Assembly (NCBI GenBank): GCA_008921705.1
Contig: VFFE01007509.1
Location: 1 to 64,000, forward strand
Source of the DNA: Burhinus oedicnemus
Lineage: Eukaryota; Chordata; Aves; Charadriiformes; Burhinidae
DNA: 64,000 nucleotides
Reading direction: 5' to 3'
Position 1 is the first letter of the stretch, and every line of letters begins with the position of its first letter. This document shows positions 50,919-63,000 of the stretch, one piece after another. The notes beneath the pieces are model-generated. The model saw nothing but the letters and a program-made list of their open reading frames with translations, ran no database searches and was not told the DNA's origin. The position numbers and the translations under genes are program-made.

Positions 50919-52677
50919 TCATGAACATTTGGAATATCAGTCTAATCCAGGCAGCGCTGGAGAAGGTAATAAGCAGGCATCAATAAGGGCTGCAGACAAA
51001 GTACAGAAGACCTGCCAGTTCTCTGACTCAAGTCTGTGTGGGATATTTGGCTTTTTCCCTTTTAATGGGACGAATTATCCCTAAAGGCTGATGAAGCCAC
51101 TGCTGATGTAATTTCAGGGACTAAATGGAGGAAGGAAAAGGAAAATCCAGGAAATATTTAAGTAATTATCCACTTCTCTTTGCTCTCGAAAGAGACGTAG
51201 CTTAAAAAGTTGAAGAAATTCAAGTTATCTCAATAAAACTTAGTAACTAATTCTAGACGTGTTTAAACTAAAGTGAGACTATTTCGTAATAATACCACAA
51301 TTAGATCTATTAATCTCACACTTAGAATCTGAAACCACGCTGACATGCAGCACATCGGTTTATGCATTAACGAAATTTAGCAGTTCAACCTTATTTAATT
51401 CTTCTTTTACAGCCAATTAAACAAGCTCTTTAAACACCATTGCTTGAAACTCTGTCCTCAATCCTCACATGCAATTAAACTGAACATGAGAAGTGCCTGG
51501 TGACACCAAAAGAGCATCATCTTTAGCTTTCACTAAATCATTCATAATTTATCCATCAAGTTCCATACAAAAGGCAGCGATAAAATAACATCTGCTGAGT
51601 TTAAACCTTCAATAAAAAGACATGGCATTTAAAAGGATTTTATATATGGAAAACTTTTAAATTATGAAGTAATATTGATATTTCATGCACTTTATCAAAT
51701 CTACCACAATTTATGCACATACTTTAGATACCTTTTTCTTTTCGTAATGTTTTCCCTTTGTTTCTTAAGGCAATGGACCAAAACTGGATCCACTAATCAA
51801 AAAGCTCCAAATAATTTTTGGGGAACTTTGGCTTGAAGTGAAAGGAAGCACAGCAATTTCAGTAGCAACATTACGGAGAAGACTAGTCAAATAGGTGATT
51901 TCTATTTATACTTTGAGTCTCTAGAAAATTAAGAGAAGACTAATTTTATCAAGTGTCAGGAATCTCCGATTCCCTCTCCAAATCCCTTTTCATGAAATAC
52001 TCTTCAGTTTACGCCGGTAGACTGAAACATCCTTCAAAATTGTTTTCTTAAAATTCTTAGATATTGCCTGATGCCAAGGACTGGCCCCTGCTGTATCTAC
52101 CAGCTCCATTTGTGCAACAAGGAGCTCAAAAGCATTTGATTTATTCAGGAAATAATTTATATATTAGGGGGAAAAAACCCAAACCCAAAGCCATTTCCCA
52201 CCTCTGGCCACAATGACCACCTAGAGCTATCAATTAGCACTTCAAATCACAACAAAATCTTGGTTTGGAATAAGGGAAGTCAGATAAGGCAATAATTAGA
52301 TTTCAAAACCTGAAAATACCCCACTGTAACAGAGCAAGGAGAGACACCCCCTTGACGGGAATCTTATCGCAGATGAAAAAAAATGACAACGAATAACAAC
52401 ATACCAGGCTTTCCGTACGCAATGGGAAACCCTCCAAATTGTGCCTACTTCAGACCTTGAGTCAATCGTCACTTTGTCCCTCTTGTTTAAGGGACAGATG
52501 AATCCAGTCCTTAATATACTCTGCACCATTGACCAGTACAAAGACTTTATATATACACTAGACAATATTTAACAATTCATGATATTAAGAGATAAAATGA
52601 TATTTATCTTAACAGTTAAGAACTTTATTTATATCATTATCAGCAGCTCAAAAAGGCCTTTTCTCTTCTTGCTCATC

Positions 52678-52735
52678 AAAAAACAAAAAAATCCCCACCC
52701 AAAACAAAAGAAAATCCCTCCACAAAACTAAAAAT
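52678..52735. repeat. A/C-rich low-complexity tract
   Basis: Repeated runs of four to seven As separated by CCC and single Cs, about 58 bp. No larger element is recognised. Confidence 0.65.
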
Positions 52736-53350
52736 CGTCACAGAATAATTCATTTTACACAGCATTTCTTGGTTACTGCTGAGACTAAAAGGTTGTAAAA
52801 AGTTCTCTCTGTATCCTTACTAAAATGATAAATGGAACCTTCTGCGTAATGGATGAACCAGCAAAAGGGAAGAGTCCAAGGCTAAGGGTCAGAGTCACTT
52901 TGATCCATCAATTACTGTATCTTCATTTAACCATCCTCAGGACTAATCAAAATTATTTAATTTGACCTTCACTGTTAAGGGCAAAGTGAAGTTGCTAATT
53001 TAAATCCTTTCACATCGTGCAAGCACAGGATGAATACTATTGTAATGCAAAGTTGGAACTACATTTTTGGTGCTCCATTAGAGAAAAAATGTTAAGGAAT
53101 ATATTTTTAGAATATTTCATGCACCTTATCAAAGATAAATTAATTAGTACATTATTAACTGTGCATCCAATTTCTATGCAGAGTCTGGTTACTATGCACT
53201 GGCTTCCAAATTCTTCAAAATTTTCTCATTTCAATAACCAGCACAGACTGATAGGATCTGTGATAGGGGGAAGGGAACTATTGTGAATTTTAACGTGGGT
53301 AAGAACTCCTCTAGCTGCCTGGCTCAAAAACAACAGTCGAAAAAACTTAC

Positions 53351-53421
53351 TTGAACCGAGCTGAGACTTCATCGGCAGCTTTTTGGTATTGCTCCGTGGT
53401 AACTTTGTAGAACTGGGCACT
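53351..53421 (-). CDS. CHCHD3: CHCHD3 internal exon (end of coiled-coil region)
   Basis: A 71-nt coding exon read on the minus strand. It is preceded by a pyrimidine-rich acceptor (CTTTTCCAG) and followed by a consensus donor (GTAAGT). It starts in phase 0 and encodes SAQFYKVTTEQYQKAADEV followed by SARF, plus two bases (AA) of a split lysine codon. Human CHCHD3 has SSEFYRVTTEQYQKAAEEV at this place (from memory, about residues 152-175), so only a few positions differ. The segment links the long helical, charged central region to the CHCH domain. The split codon is completed by the first G of the exon at 29291-29426, which restores the RFKRYESHP junction. An acceptor two bases later (CAGAG) would break the frame, so the first AG is chosen. 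Confidence 0.93.
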
Positions 53422-56366
53422 CTGGAAAAGTTGAAAAAAAACCCATAAAATACAGATTTCATATAATATCATTTATATGCATGCTACTAGCTAGTAAACA
53501 ATGCTAATTTGGATATTTTATCTACTTAAGTTGCTCAAAAAAACCCCAAAACCTAACCCTCAAATCAGGCATTCTACAACATTTTAGAGATTACTTTTTT
53601 TGGGGTGTTTTTTTAAATAAGTGTGTCCTCTTGGTTCCGGAAGGTTATGCAGAAGAGATGGCTCTTAGGGAGGGAACTGTAGAGACATGGGGTAAGAATC
53701 ACATATTTAACACTAGGTGCTGCTGGGGCCTTTGAAGCTTCTCCATTAGAAAAAAAAGAAAAAAAAAAATCAAAATACTGAATCTTTACTTCTTTGCATG
53801 TCCCTGTTTGTGTTACTTACGCATCTATCTCCATCTAGTTTGCAGGTGATACTCAAACTTCAAAGTTGCCCAATAAATTAACCATGGCTTGACTTTCTCT
53901 TTTGCTCTTTGCCTTGATAACGCCTCTCACAGCGAGTTATTTTAATATTCCAAACTTCCAGGTCTTTGCAATCAGTCGCTAATTTTAATGTTTAAAATCA
54001 GGCAGCTTCAGAACATATTTTCATCTCCCCTAAACCCAGGAACGCCTTTCACTCAGTTCCACCAAATCATTAATTTCCAAAATGCAGGCAAGACAAGATT
54101 GAATCATCAAGCAACAGAACTTTTCTATACTTAAAAACGGCAAAAGTTTCTCAGTGGGACATAGGATACTCAAAGACAAATCACTATAATGTTGTGATGC
54201 TTCATGTCTAGATAATATATACTTGGTATTTTTAAAGAGGTTTTTATAGCCTTAGCACAGTTGGACTGAAGATGTAATAGCTAAGGCACCTGGCTTCACA
54301 GTTGGAGGAATAAAGAAAAGTTAAAGCAGTTCAAAAGTTCTCTAAAACCGTTTTTCTCTGAATGGTGGGGCAAACAGGTCGTGGAGATGGAGAAAGGTTT
54401 TGTCGGCACTTGCAAGAACTCTTCCGTAGCTTTGCAGCTCTTGAGTCATCCGGCATCCCAGGGAGTCATGTTAACATGGCAACAAATCTCTGACAATCAC
54501 ACACCGCATGACTACATAAACCCCCTTCTGAATCCTTATTTTAACAATCCACCTATTTATACCACGGTTTAAAGTTATTCATCCCACAAGAGTGATTTCG
54601 CATCTTTAAAACATTTGACATACATGGCTGGCACAATGTCATCCATGGAAAGCGTCATTCCAATTTTACTTTGGGTAAAGTAAGCAGATTTATTTATTTA
54701 AGACATTGATGTATGAAAAAGCGGTATGCCTAAAACATTGTTAGGGGAAAAAAAAAATTACAAACCCCTGTAACTGGAGAGGTCACTCTTCTGTTAAAGG
54801 CAAAAACGACACGGTCTCCTTGACCATGGGGTTAGCAAACATGTCCTGAGCAACATTTCTCTGTGCCAAATTACGTTATGCGGAATGAAGGTAAGATAGC
54901 CCACTACGGCAAAAACACTTGATGGAAACTCCAAAAGAGGCGGCGCTATCTACGAAAATAAAAGGAAAAAACCATTTTTCCTTTCCGTTTGAGGATCTCA
55001 TCTTCTGAGGTTTCTTCCTTGTGAATTATAATCGCAAAATGTACAGAAATCACTGAAAAGAATACCAAGTCCAGACATGGGTAAAATTGTATTGCAAATC
55101 TAATATTTTACCACAAATTATAACAAATTGTGTAACATCCACTGCAGTCAAAGGTCGTGCACAGATCACAAAGAGCACGGTGGTCTACTGCACTCTTGCT
55201 TCTCAGATTCAGACCTAATAATTCATTTGTACTGGAATCAAGGTTTCCACGCGTGTGACTTGGGGTCATTTATTTTTTCATAAATCATCGTTGGCCAGTA
55301 AGAAAATGAAAATGAAATCCTCCTCACACCAGTGACCCCCTTGCATTTAGCAATCTCAGCTGCCCAGTGACAGTCCCATGCAGGTTCCTGGGATGCAGAT
55401 GAAATCAATAGGGACGCGATTAGACAGCAGACTGACTACGGCGCGAGTGCGGACAGGTCACCATTTGAGATGATGAATAGCTCTCTATCATCCCGGAGTC
55501 CCCTACGATGCTAACATTTACTATAATCTTATTTGGGCTGCGATTTATCTTTCTTTTACCTGATCAATAAAGATGAACACAACAGTTGTAAGGATCGATT
55601 GCAATTTTTTATCATTTTCAAGCATGAAGGAGCATTTCTGACACAAAAACAATATTCTGAGTGTACTTGTTCTACTTTTTAATTGCAGTTCAAATGATCA
55701 ACTGAGTTGCTATGTATGCCAAGAAGTTTTAATCCTACAGTAGACTCAAGCTACCAAGAAATCATTTGTTATCTTAGATAAAGTGTGCCGTGTCTCCTGG
55801 ATCAGATCTTCCTTTGAAATTCACTCAGGTTCTCTTTTAGAGATATATTCTCTATAATCCAGAAATGAAGTTTCATTTTAGAAGTGCTCCCTAATCCGCA
55901 AGATAAGAATGTAGTGGTCGTTTCTCTAAATACAGAAAAAAATGGTGCTATAACATAGCACTGTTAACATAAATAAATTCCTCAGTCTCACGATAAATAC
56001 ATATATATATATGTATTTACATTGTCTATATAATCTGAATATTCATGTGCTGCTCAACTCAAAGTGGAGGAAAAAAGCTACGGTTCAATTCTCAGGTTAG
56101 CAGCAGTGGCAAACTATCAGAGAGTAGCTCTGGCTCAGGCCTGTGGATCTTCAGCAGTTCCAGCAGATATTCCAAATACAGCTGTTTTCTGCCCAAAGTG
56201 TGCCCGGGCAGGGAGGAGGCAGGAAAGGGAACAGAAACGCAATAGCACCTACCATTCTGCATCACGCGTTGTGCACATGAACATACAAACCTCACCTATT
56301 TTTATTACATTCCAGATACGTATGCCCTCTCTCTATATATTCCTTGGATTCTTTTCACCAAGCAAG

Positions 56367-57074
56367 TGTCGTGGTTTGGGCCGGATTGGCCACCGAGGTA
56401 GACAACAGATGCTCTCCCCCACCTCTCTTCAAAGAGAGGTAGGAGAGAGACAGAGAGAATTAAGAGTTTAGAAGGAACTAAACTACTTTAAGGAAATAAG
56501 AAAATAATAAAAAGAAAATAATGAAATCTATACAAAACCTTATCAAGCTCCCAGGATGACGATCACGTCACCAGCAGGCACTGGGGAAGTCCCAGACTGG
56601 ACTCGGTGACAGATGGGAACTGGATTCCAGATCTGGATTCAGGATCGGGATCAAAGGCAGACGAACAGAGTCCTCCTCGGATGCTGGTCATTGAAGAAAG
56701 AGGGCTGACCCTTTGATCCCTCAGCTTTTATACTGAGCATGAGGCAGATGGGATGGAACACCCTGTTGGTCAGGTTTGGGTCACCTGTCCTGTCTGCTCC
56801 TCCCCGCAGGGGTGACCCCTCTACGCTTTTCTGCTTCCCACCCTCCAAGGGGACAAATACCAAAGTGGGCTACCTTTGGTTGTTACAGCAATAAGGAAAA
56901 GCAAGAGCCTCTCTGCATCCCATTCCTTGGCATCAACTATAAACATGGGTCTGATCACTCTGAGAGAGAACAGTTTCTGCACAACGTGCTGTTCATTTCA
57001 GCAGTTAGAAGAGGCCTAGCTAAAAAGTAAAGTTACTGAACAAAATTGGTCCTGTTTTACCTCAAACCAGGACA
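56367..57074 (-). mobile_element. Solo LTR, ERVL-like, in the same sense as CHCHD3
   Basis: A 708-bp element that on the minus strand starts TGTCCTGGTTTGAGG and ends CCCAAACCACGACA. The first 35 bases resemble the LTR at 48364 (CAGGACCAATTTTG compared with CAGGACTAATTTCT). It contains a clear TATA box (AGTATAAAAGC; TATAAAA at 56726-56732, minus strand) preceded by CCCAAACCTGACCAACAGGG. The flanks share CAAG (56363-56366 and 57075-57078), a 4-bp rather than 5-bp duplication. No gag, pol or env sequence adjoins it. Orientation matches the host gene, so its promoter would transcribe toward the CHCHD3 exons. Confidence 0.85.
56726..56732 (-). promoter_or_regulatory. TATA box of the solo LTR
   Basis: TATAAAA on the minus strand, about 340 bp from the LTR 5' end, in the context CTCAGTATAAAAGCTGAG that is typical of the avian LTR family. 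It is the only convincing core-promoter element in the window. Activity is not known. Confidence 0.6.
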
Positions 57075-58854
57075 CAAGCCACTAAAATGGAAGCAAATAC
57101 TACAACCAAGTTCCCTTGTATCTTTGATTTGAGTCCCTCGGGCACACGCATTATAAAACAGTCTTCACTTACAGAGTTACACAGCATCTTCCCCTCTTTA
57201 AAGCCTTCTCTGTTGCTGTGTAACAAAAAGATGGTTTTCTGTAGACCTTTACAGTCTCCTTTGTTGCCAGAAGTATGAAAGTGCAGGAAGTACGTTACGA
57301 AAGACACTAGGAACCTCCAAGAGGGAACAGAAGTGTCAGGGTTATGGCATTTAATCATCATCCCAGATTATGCAGAAGATGCTATTTCTGTTTCTGTTAC
57401 GGAGCTCTTGCACGATGTGGGCATGTTGCTTGACTTCAGTATCAAAATAAAGTGGCAAATTTGGTTCTTGATGACTAAACCTTAGCTTCTTCAAAGTCAA
57501 GTATCTAGTCGAAACCCATCGCTGCGGCGTGCTCCAGAATCACAGAGGTTGCTGGCTCGCAGATCCCACCCGCCTCACAGAGCGTTCGGAATGACACGAA
57601 TGACTCCATCGCTGCCGACTCAATGGGGGCCTGAAGAACTAACTCAAAATAGGGGATTAACTTTATAGCTGCTGAAGTTGGGGGAAATTAACCCACTTAT
57701 GTGCATGCTCTTCATTTGCCACCTGCTTCACTGCCCACATTTACAATAAAAACGGGCGTACTGGACCAGACCAAATCCTCATCCGGCTCAGGACTCTGGC
57801 AAATATTAACAGCACACGTGTAGGACAAAGAGCAGAACAGCCACATGATGCTGCTGGGTGATCCTCCAGCACACACCATGGCTAAAATCCAGTCCCAGGG
57901 GTACGCCCCGAACTGCACCATGACTGTCAGCAGGGGCGAACCCAGCATGCCAGATCTGAACAGCCAGAGTCCTATTTCCAACACACAAAATGGCAAAAAA
58001 CCCTAAGGATTCCATGACATCACGCCTTACCTACCTCCTACGGAGCACAAAAGGTACCTGGGATCATTAGTCACCATGCTTTCTCCGTGCATAAAGAACT
58101 TTAGCCTTAATTATCTTCCACAGGAATTAGGGAATTTATTTTCATTTCTTCAATATTATGGGAATGGTAACCCAGACAGGCCTATGAGAAACTAGTAATT
58201 TTTCAAAGTTTGAATGCTGTGAAATAAATAATGGATGTCATGCACACTGAGCTGCACGTTGAGTATGTAGGGTCATATGGGGGAACCTCAACAATTACAT
58301 GAGCAGGTATGGTGACACCTAAGAGGTCCGTGTCAACTGAAGAAGTCCACTGCCTTCTACGCTGACATCTTCCAACTTGCAAGTATTTAAGTTTAGCACT
58401 TGGTTATTCTTTCAGCAGAGAAAGCTTAAAAAACCAAAACAAAACAGCAACGAGCAACCTGGAGGAAGAGAAAAGAGAAATCCACCAAATGCTAGAAATG
58501 CTGTGATGTAAAATCATGAACTAAGCTTGCATCACCTGGAAAATTATGATGTTTAAGATGCTCAATACAGTCGTCTTCTACCTGAAGTAATAAAGCAGTA
58601 GGTAGCATGGACTTTTGGAGCCAAGCTCTCTGACAAGTTCTGATATTCCCAATAGCTATCAACCTCTCTGCTCTCTTCCCTCAGTCCAGACAGCTTATTC
58701 TTCCTTTAGTTTACTGTATTTCCTACCCAGTATCTCCAAAAGAGGAGACTCTCCTGCCAACTGACTCCTTCCTTCTCACAGCCTTTTTAACTTTCTGCAC
58801 CCAGTCCCCCTCTTTCAGGCTGGGCCTCTGATGTCCTTAGCTTAAGGACATCGA

Positions 58855-59478
58855 CCAACTTGTCGGTTGATGAGAAGCTCAACATGAACCAGCAACGTGC
58901 ACTCACAGCCCAGAAAGCCAACCGCATGCTGGGCTACATCAAAAAAAGCGTGGCCAGCAGGGCGAGGGAGGTGATTCTGCCTGTCTACTCTGCTTTGGTG
59001 AGACCCCACCTGGAGTATTGCGTCCAGCTCTGGAGCCCCCAACAGAAGAAGGACATGGACCTGTTGGAGCGAGTCCAGAGGAGGCCACAAAGATGATCAG
59101 AGGGGTGGAGTCCCTCTGCTGTGAGGACAGGCTGAGAGAATTGGGGTTGTTCAGCCTGGAGAAGGCTCCAGGGAGACCTTAGAGCCCCTTCCAGTACCTA
59201 AAGGGGCTCCAGGAAAGATGGGGAGGGACTCTTGATCAGAGAGTGGAGCCATAGGATGAGGGGGAACAGTTTTAGGGTGATTTAGATGAGATATTAGGAA
59301 GAAATTCTTTACTGTGAGGGTGGTGAGACACCTCCATCCCTGGAGGTGTTCAAGGCCAGGTTGGACAGGGCTTTGAGCAACCTAGTGGAAGGTGTGCCTG
59401 CCCATGGTAGGGGAGGCTGGAACTAGACGATCTTTGAGGTCACTTCCAACACAAACCTTTCCATGACTGTATGATTCT
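58855..59478 (+). mobile_element. CR1 LINE fragment with reverse-transcriptase C-terminus
   Basis: About 620 bp in plus orientation and the longest CR1 here. The first ~240 bp keep an open frame (58860-59096) reading VDEKLNMNQQRALTAQKANR, then SRAREVILPVYSALVRPHL, the conserved C-terminal part of CR1 ORF2. A lost base in the AGGAGG(G)CCAC region ends the frame at TGA (59094-59096). The 3' UTR lacks about 40 bp between GTGAGACACCT and CCATCCCTGGAGG and has a further small gap near 59275. The tail is decayed (CATGACTGTATGATTCTA). Confidence 0.94.
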
Positions 59479-60009
59479 AAGTCTCCTATCCCTCTCAGTC
59501 TCACAGCGCTGGCACAGTATGTTGTACTTGGGCTGTTCTTCTGGCCATCCAGGCTTTGCACTGGCCAGCATATATTCCGACAGTTCCAAGAGTGACAGTC
59601 TTCAAGGAGCAAGTAATCCTCAAAATTCACTAGCACTTGGGTAGCAGCACCAGATACACTGTAGGAAACACAATTTTTCTCTACTTACCCACCTGAATCT
59701 GTATGGCAGAAGGTTTTGGTATGATGAGCAAAACCTGACCCAGAGGTGGGAGACCACTGTGTGTGATTTGCTATTTTTATAGGAATATCAACTATTCTGC
59801 TGAACTGGAGTGGGATAAGCTCAAGCACATTTTCCCAGGAACGGCAAAATCCAGAACCCAGAAAGCATCCAAACTCTGCCCAATTTTAGCTTCCTTAAAG
59901 AAAATTCTTAAAATGCAGTTCCAAAATTACCTATTCAACGTTTTTTAAAATATTGTAGCGTTGTGTTAGTTACCATACAGGCGGTAAGCCATTCAGAGGA
60001 GTTTTGTTG

Positions 60010-60053
60010 AAAAAAACCCCAACAAAAAACCAAACAAAACCACGCAAAAAACC
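60010..60053. repeat. A/C-rich low-complexity tract
   Basis: Runs of A with CCCC, CC and single C interruptions over about 44 bp. Simple sequence with no element identified. Confidence 0.65.
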
Positions 60054-63000
60054 TCAGTGTTTAGTCAAGTGACTAATTTCACATGTGACTTTAATCTAAT
60101 TGACCTGAATAGGACCACGACATGTTAAGTTACTTAAGCCTTTGTGGCCCAGAGATAACACATAGGATGCAACCAAATCGAGTGACAAGCTGTATTTTCT
60201 ATGCCTTTCACTTAGTACCCTTCTTTGAAAAGAAAGGCTGGGATTTGTCGTTCTTGGGGAAGAAGTGCTTTTTTAAGAGCTACTCTCAAAAAAGGGAACA
60301 GAGAGGAAGCGTGGGCTGGCATTGTGGAAGAGAAGCTAAAGAAAAGAGGACATGAATTTTAATTTTAAATCCATCCAGTTTCCCCTGATACATACACAGA
60401 GCCATAGCAAGTATAAGTAATGCGGTAATTCAGGTAGAGAAAAATGAGATCTGACCACGGGCAAAAGTATTTTCATCATGTTTGCCCCTGAAATAATCTT
60501 CCCCAAACAAAAGTAAGAGCAAAAGCTTCTTAAAGAACATATTGTGGAGGAATAGGAGAGGAATTATTTTGCTAGACAGATCTGATTTCAAAGGCCTGTG
60601 TAAGAAAATAAATTCCTACAGAACCTCAGAAGGTCAGCTGTTTTGTCTGCATGTGGGACCTCAAAGTAGAAGCCCATGTTTTAGTCTCTGCTGAAAATCT
60701 TCAGATTTTCAGCCAGATAAAGTCCTGAAAGATCCTGTGTCATCCAAGCTGATAAAAGGTTATCTGGAGAACCAGGAGAACTTGAGAGCCCTCATTTAAT
60801 TTCACTAAAGATACATCACCTATATGCACTACTTTATTACAAATGTGCTGAAACTGTTTTTCCTGCCGACATACCATGACTTCTTTTTGCCATTGAAATT
60901 TTTCTTTTAAGCCCCTTGGCTCTTAAAGCCCTGAACAGATTCACAATGAGACCAACATTCAGGCAACCTATTTAAGTTTGGTTTTTTTTTTTTAAATTTA
61001 ATTTAATAGTTATGTAGTTAACAGTTTATTTAACAAAGAAAAAGACGTGTGACTTCCATACAAAAGAGACAAATCTGGCCTTTGCTTCAAGTTAGTGCTG
61101 TGAAAGACAAAAATGAGCACAGCTTGACTTCAGAGCAGCTCAGCACCTGCTCCACCCACCAAAGGAACGAAGAGCTTGGGCTGTTTGGCACCTTTGAGAA
61201 TCAGGGGAAAATTTTTAATTTAAAGACTTCTTTTTCCTTGTCATCCTCCCCCACGGAAGGACTCAAAGCATCGGCAGGCAAAGATTATCATGTTCCCCGA
61301 ATGGCAAATTGGAAAGTTTTCTTTGCCTCTTTTTAATCCATTTCTGCTGAAGTCAAGCTTTCTTTTATCCCTTAATTGAACTTCTGGCCATTTCATCTCA
61401 GTATCTTTTACGAAGCCATTTGTGGATAATACGAAGCATTTTGGTTTATTCATCCTGTTGACACGCAGCCCGAGATCTCTACGCGGCCTTAAAAGAGAAG
61501 ATGTCCAAAGCCAGGAGGAAGGAATAGCTTCAGAGATTTGAATCCAGCCCCAAGACTGCCACAGTCCCCTTTCTGTTCTGGTGCTGCGAAGAAGGGACAA
61601 GAAGCCAGGCACGGCCACCGTTGTCCAAAGAGACCTATTACAGCACTTGTGCGAAGGAAACCCATGCAGGAATGTGTTTTGGGTACCGGAGGGGAACCAC
61701 GAAAGGCGTAGGATCACTAGATCATGCCCCGCTGTTATGCAAACTATAAAACAGACCACGTGGATTGTAAAGAAAAAGGCAACTGTTTGTTTAACTGTTT
61801 GAAGAAATAGCCTTAAAACACCCAGTCGTGCTTGATCTGTGACGCTGCCACTAAAAGCAACAAGTGAGCAAAAAGAGGAGGAATTAGGAAAGGGGAAATA
61901 ACAAAAAGAGAATAAGACTGCCTACTATCATGTGCATACATCCCAGTTCCAAATTATATTAAATTGCAGCTTTATAAATATAAGACAAATTTTAAGGCAT
62001 CTTTATTTCAATTAAAAACCTCTATTTGTCCCTGAATTGGTTTTAATAAGCTATGGAAAACCAAGCATATAACATCATACAGATTCCCAAGTAATACTGC
62101 ATCTTTATTCTGCCTCAAATGCTATTAAAATGATAGATGAGTGAGGTAATTTCTTCTGAAAAGTCACCAGATCAGGCCTTTGCTTGCATTTTTAGGTAAG
62201 TTAGTTTTTATACAAGTTATGGCTTCTCTCAGTTGGTCCAGCTGTGCTATTCAGCCAATTGTTGCATTTTTCGACTCCAGAGATGAAACGAAGGTTGTCC
62301 ACTTCCGCATTCAGGGAACCTACGTAACGCTTATGACTTCTGCTCTTGTTGGAGTTTCGACGTACTATTATGAACTCCTTTTTGAATGCGGGGACTGATT
62401 GCCGTTGGTATTGTTTTGCCTTCATAAGAACCCACTGCACGGACCAGAAAGGTCTCTGTACCTGTCACAGGGCTGAAAATAATAAGTTTTTACGAAAATC
62501 TATTCAAATGAAGCATCTTCCATAAAAGAATGGTTGCTGCCCAAAGCAAATCAGTTTTCTAGTTCTGAAGCGCAGCAGACAAGTAACCTTCAGAGGAGCC
62601 CCCAACAGATCCCTCGATGAGAGACTTCGACCGCTCAGAAAGGATGTTCAGGACAACTCAGGAATAGTCAGAGACTGAAGATGCAGGGAGAGATCAGGGG
62701 ACGTGCTTTCACAGCAGAGGAGAACTTTTTACATGCAAGAAGTGGGAAAAGTAGCTGCAAGGCAGGGAGAGAGAAGACAAACTGAAAGAGAAGCCCCAGA
62801 ATTCAAAAAAACCAAAGATAACTATCTGGGATCCCGGACTGAGCCTACAGAGGGCATCTGGATGGCAGGGAAGTTAAGGCTAAGACCGATTTTCAGGATT
62901 TTGGCAGAGTTTGCCTAGAGCTACATATTTCCTCAAATTCAAGTGCAATTCCCTCTCTTTTGCCCTTTATTCCCAAATCTTTATAAAACCTCATCTCCCC

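Larger units (their letters stand above)
29427..53350 (-). other. CHCHD3: CHCHD3 intron (23.9 kb)
   Basis: Intron between the coiled-coil exon and the CHCH exon, bounded by GTAAGT (53345-53350) and CCCCAG (29427-29432). It holds three CR1 fragments (36185, 40804, 46327), a solo LTR (48364-48983), a hexamer satellite (33325-33403), an AT-rich hairpin microsatellite (33738-33922) and a 54-bp tandem duplication (50811-50918). Outside these I see only unique AT-rich sequence with short A-runs. A GC-rich island at about 44080-44190 overlaps small open frames that I cannot identify. Confidence 0.85.

Noticed and set aside
57595..57640. AATCACAGAGG near 57539 considered as a CR1 tail
   Set aside because: The following sequence lacks the GGTTGGAA and TCCAACC blocks, so the similarity is limited to the first bases.
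61241..61759. 172-codon minus-strand frame in the upstream CHCHD3 intron
   Set aside because: Checked as a possible further CHCHD3 exon. It lacks the Lys/Glu-rich helical character of that protein and suitable splice sites with matching phase.
62180..62398. Open frame with a membrane-like stretch
   Set aside because: No recognisable family, and no conserved-looking splice borders. A transposon remnant was considered but no diagnostic sequence was seen.
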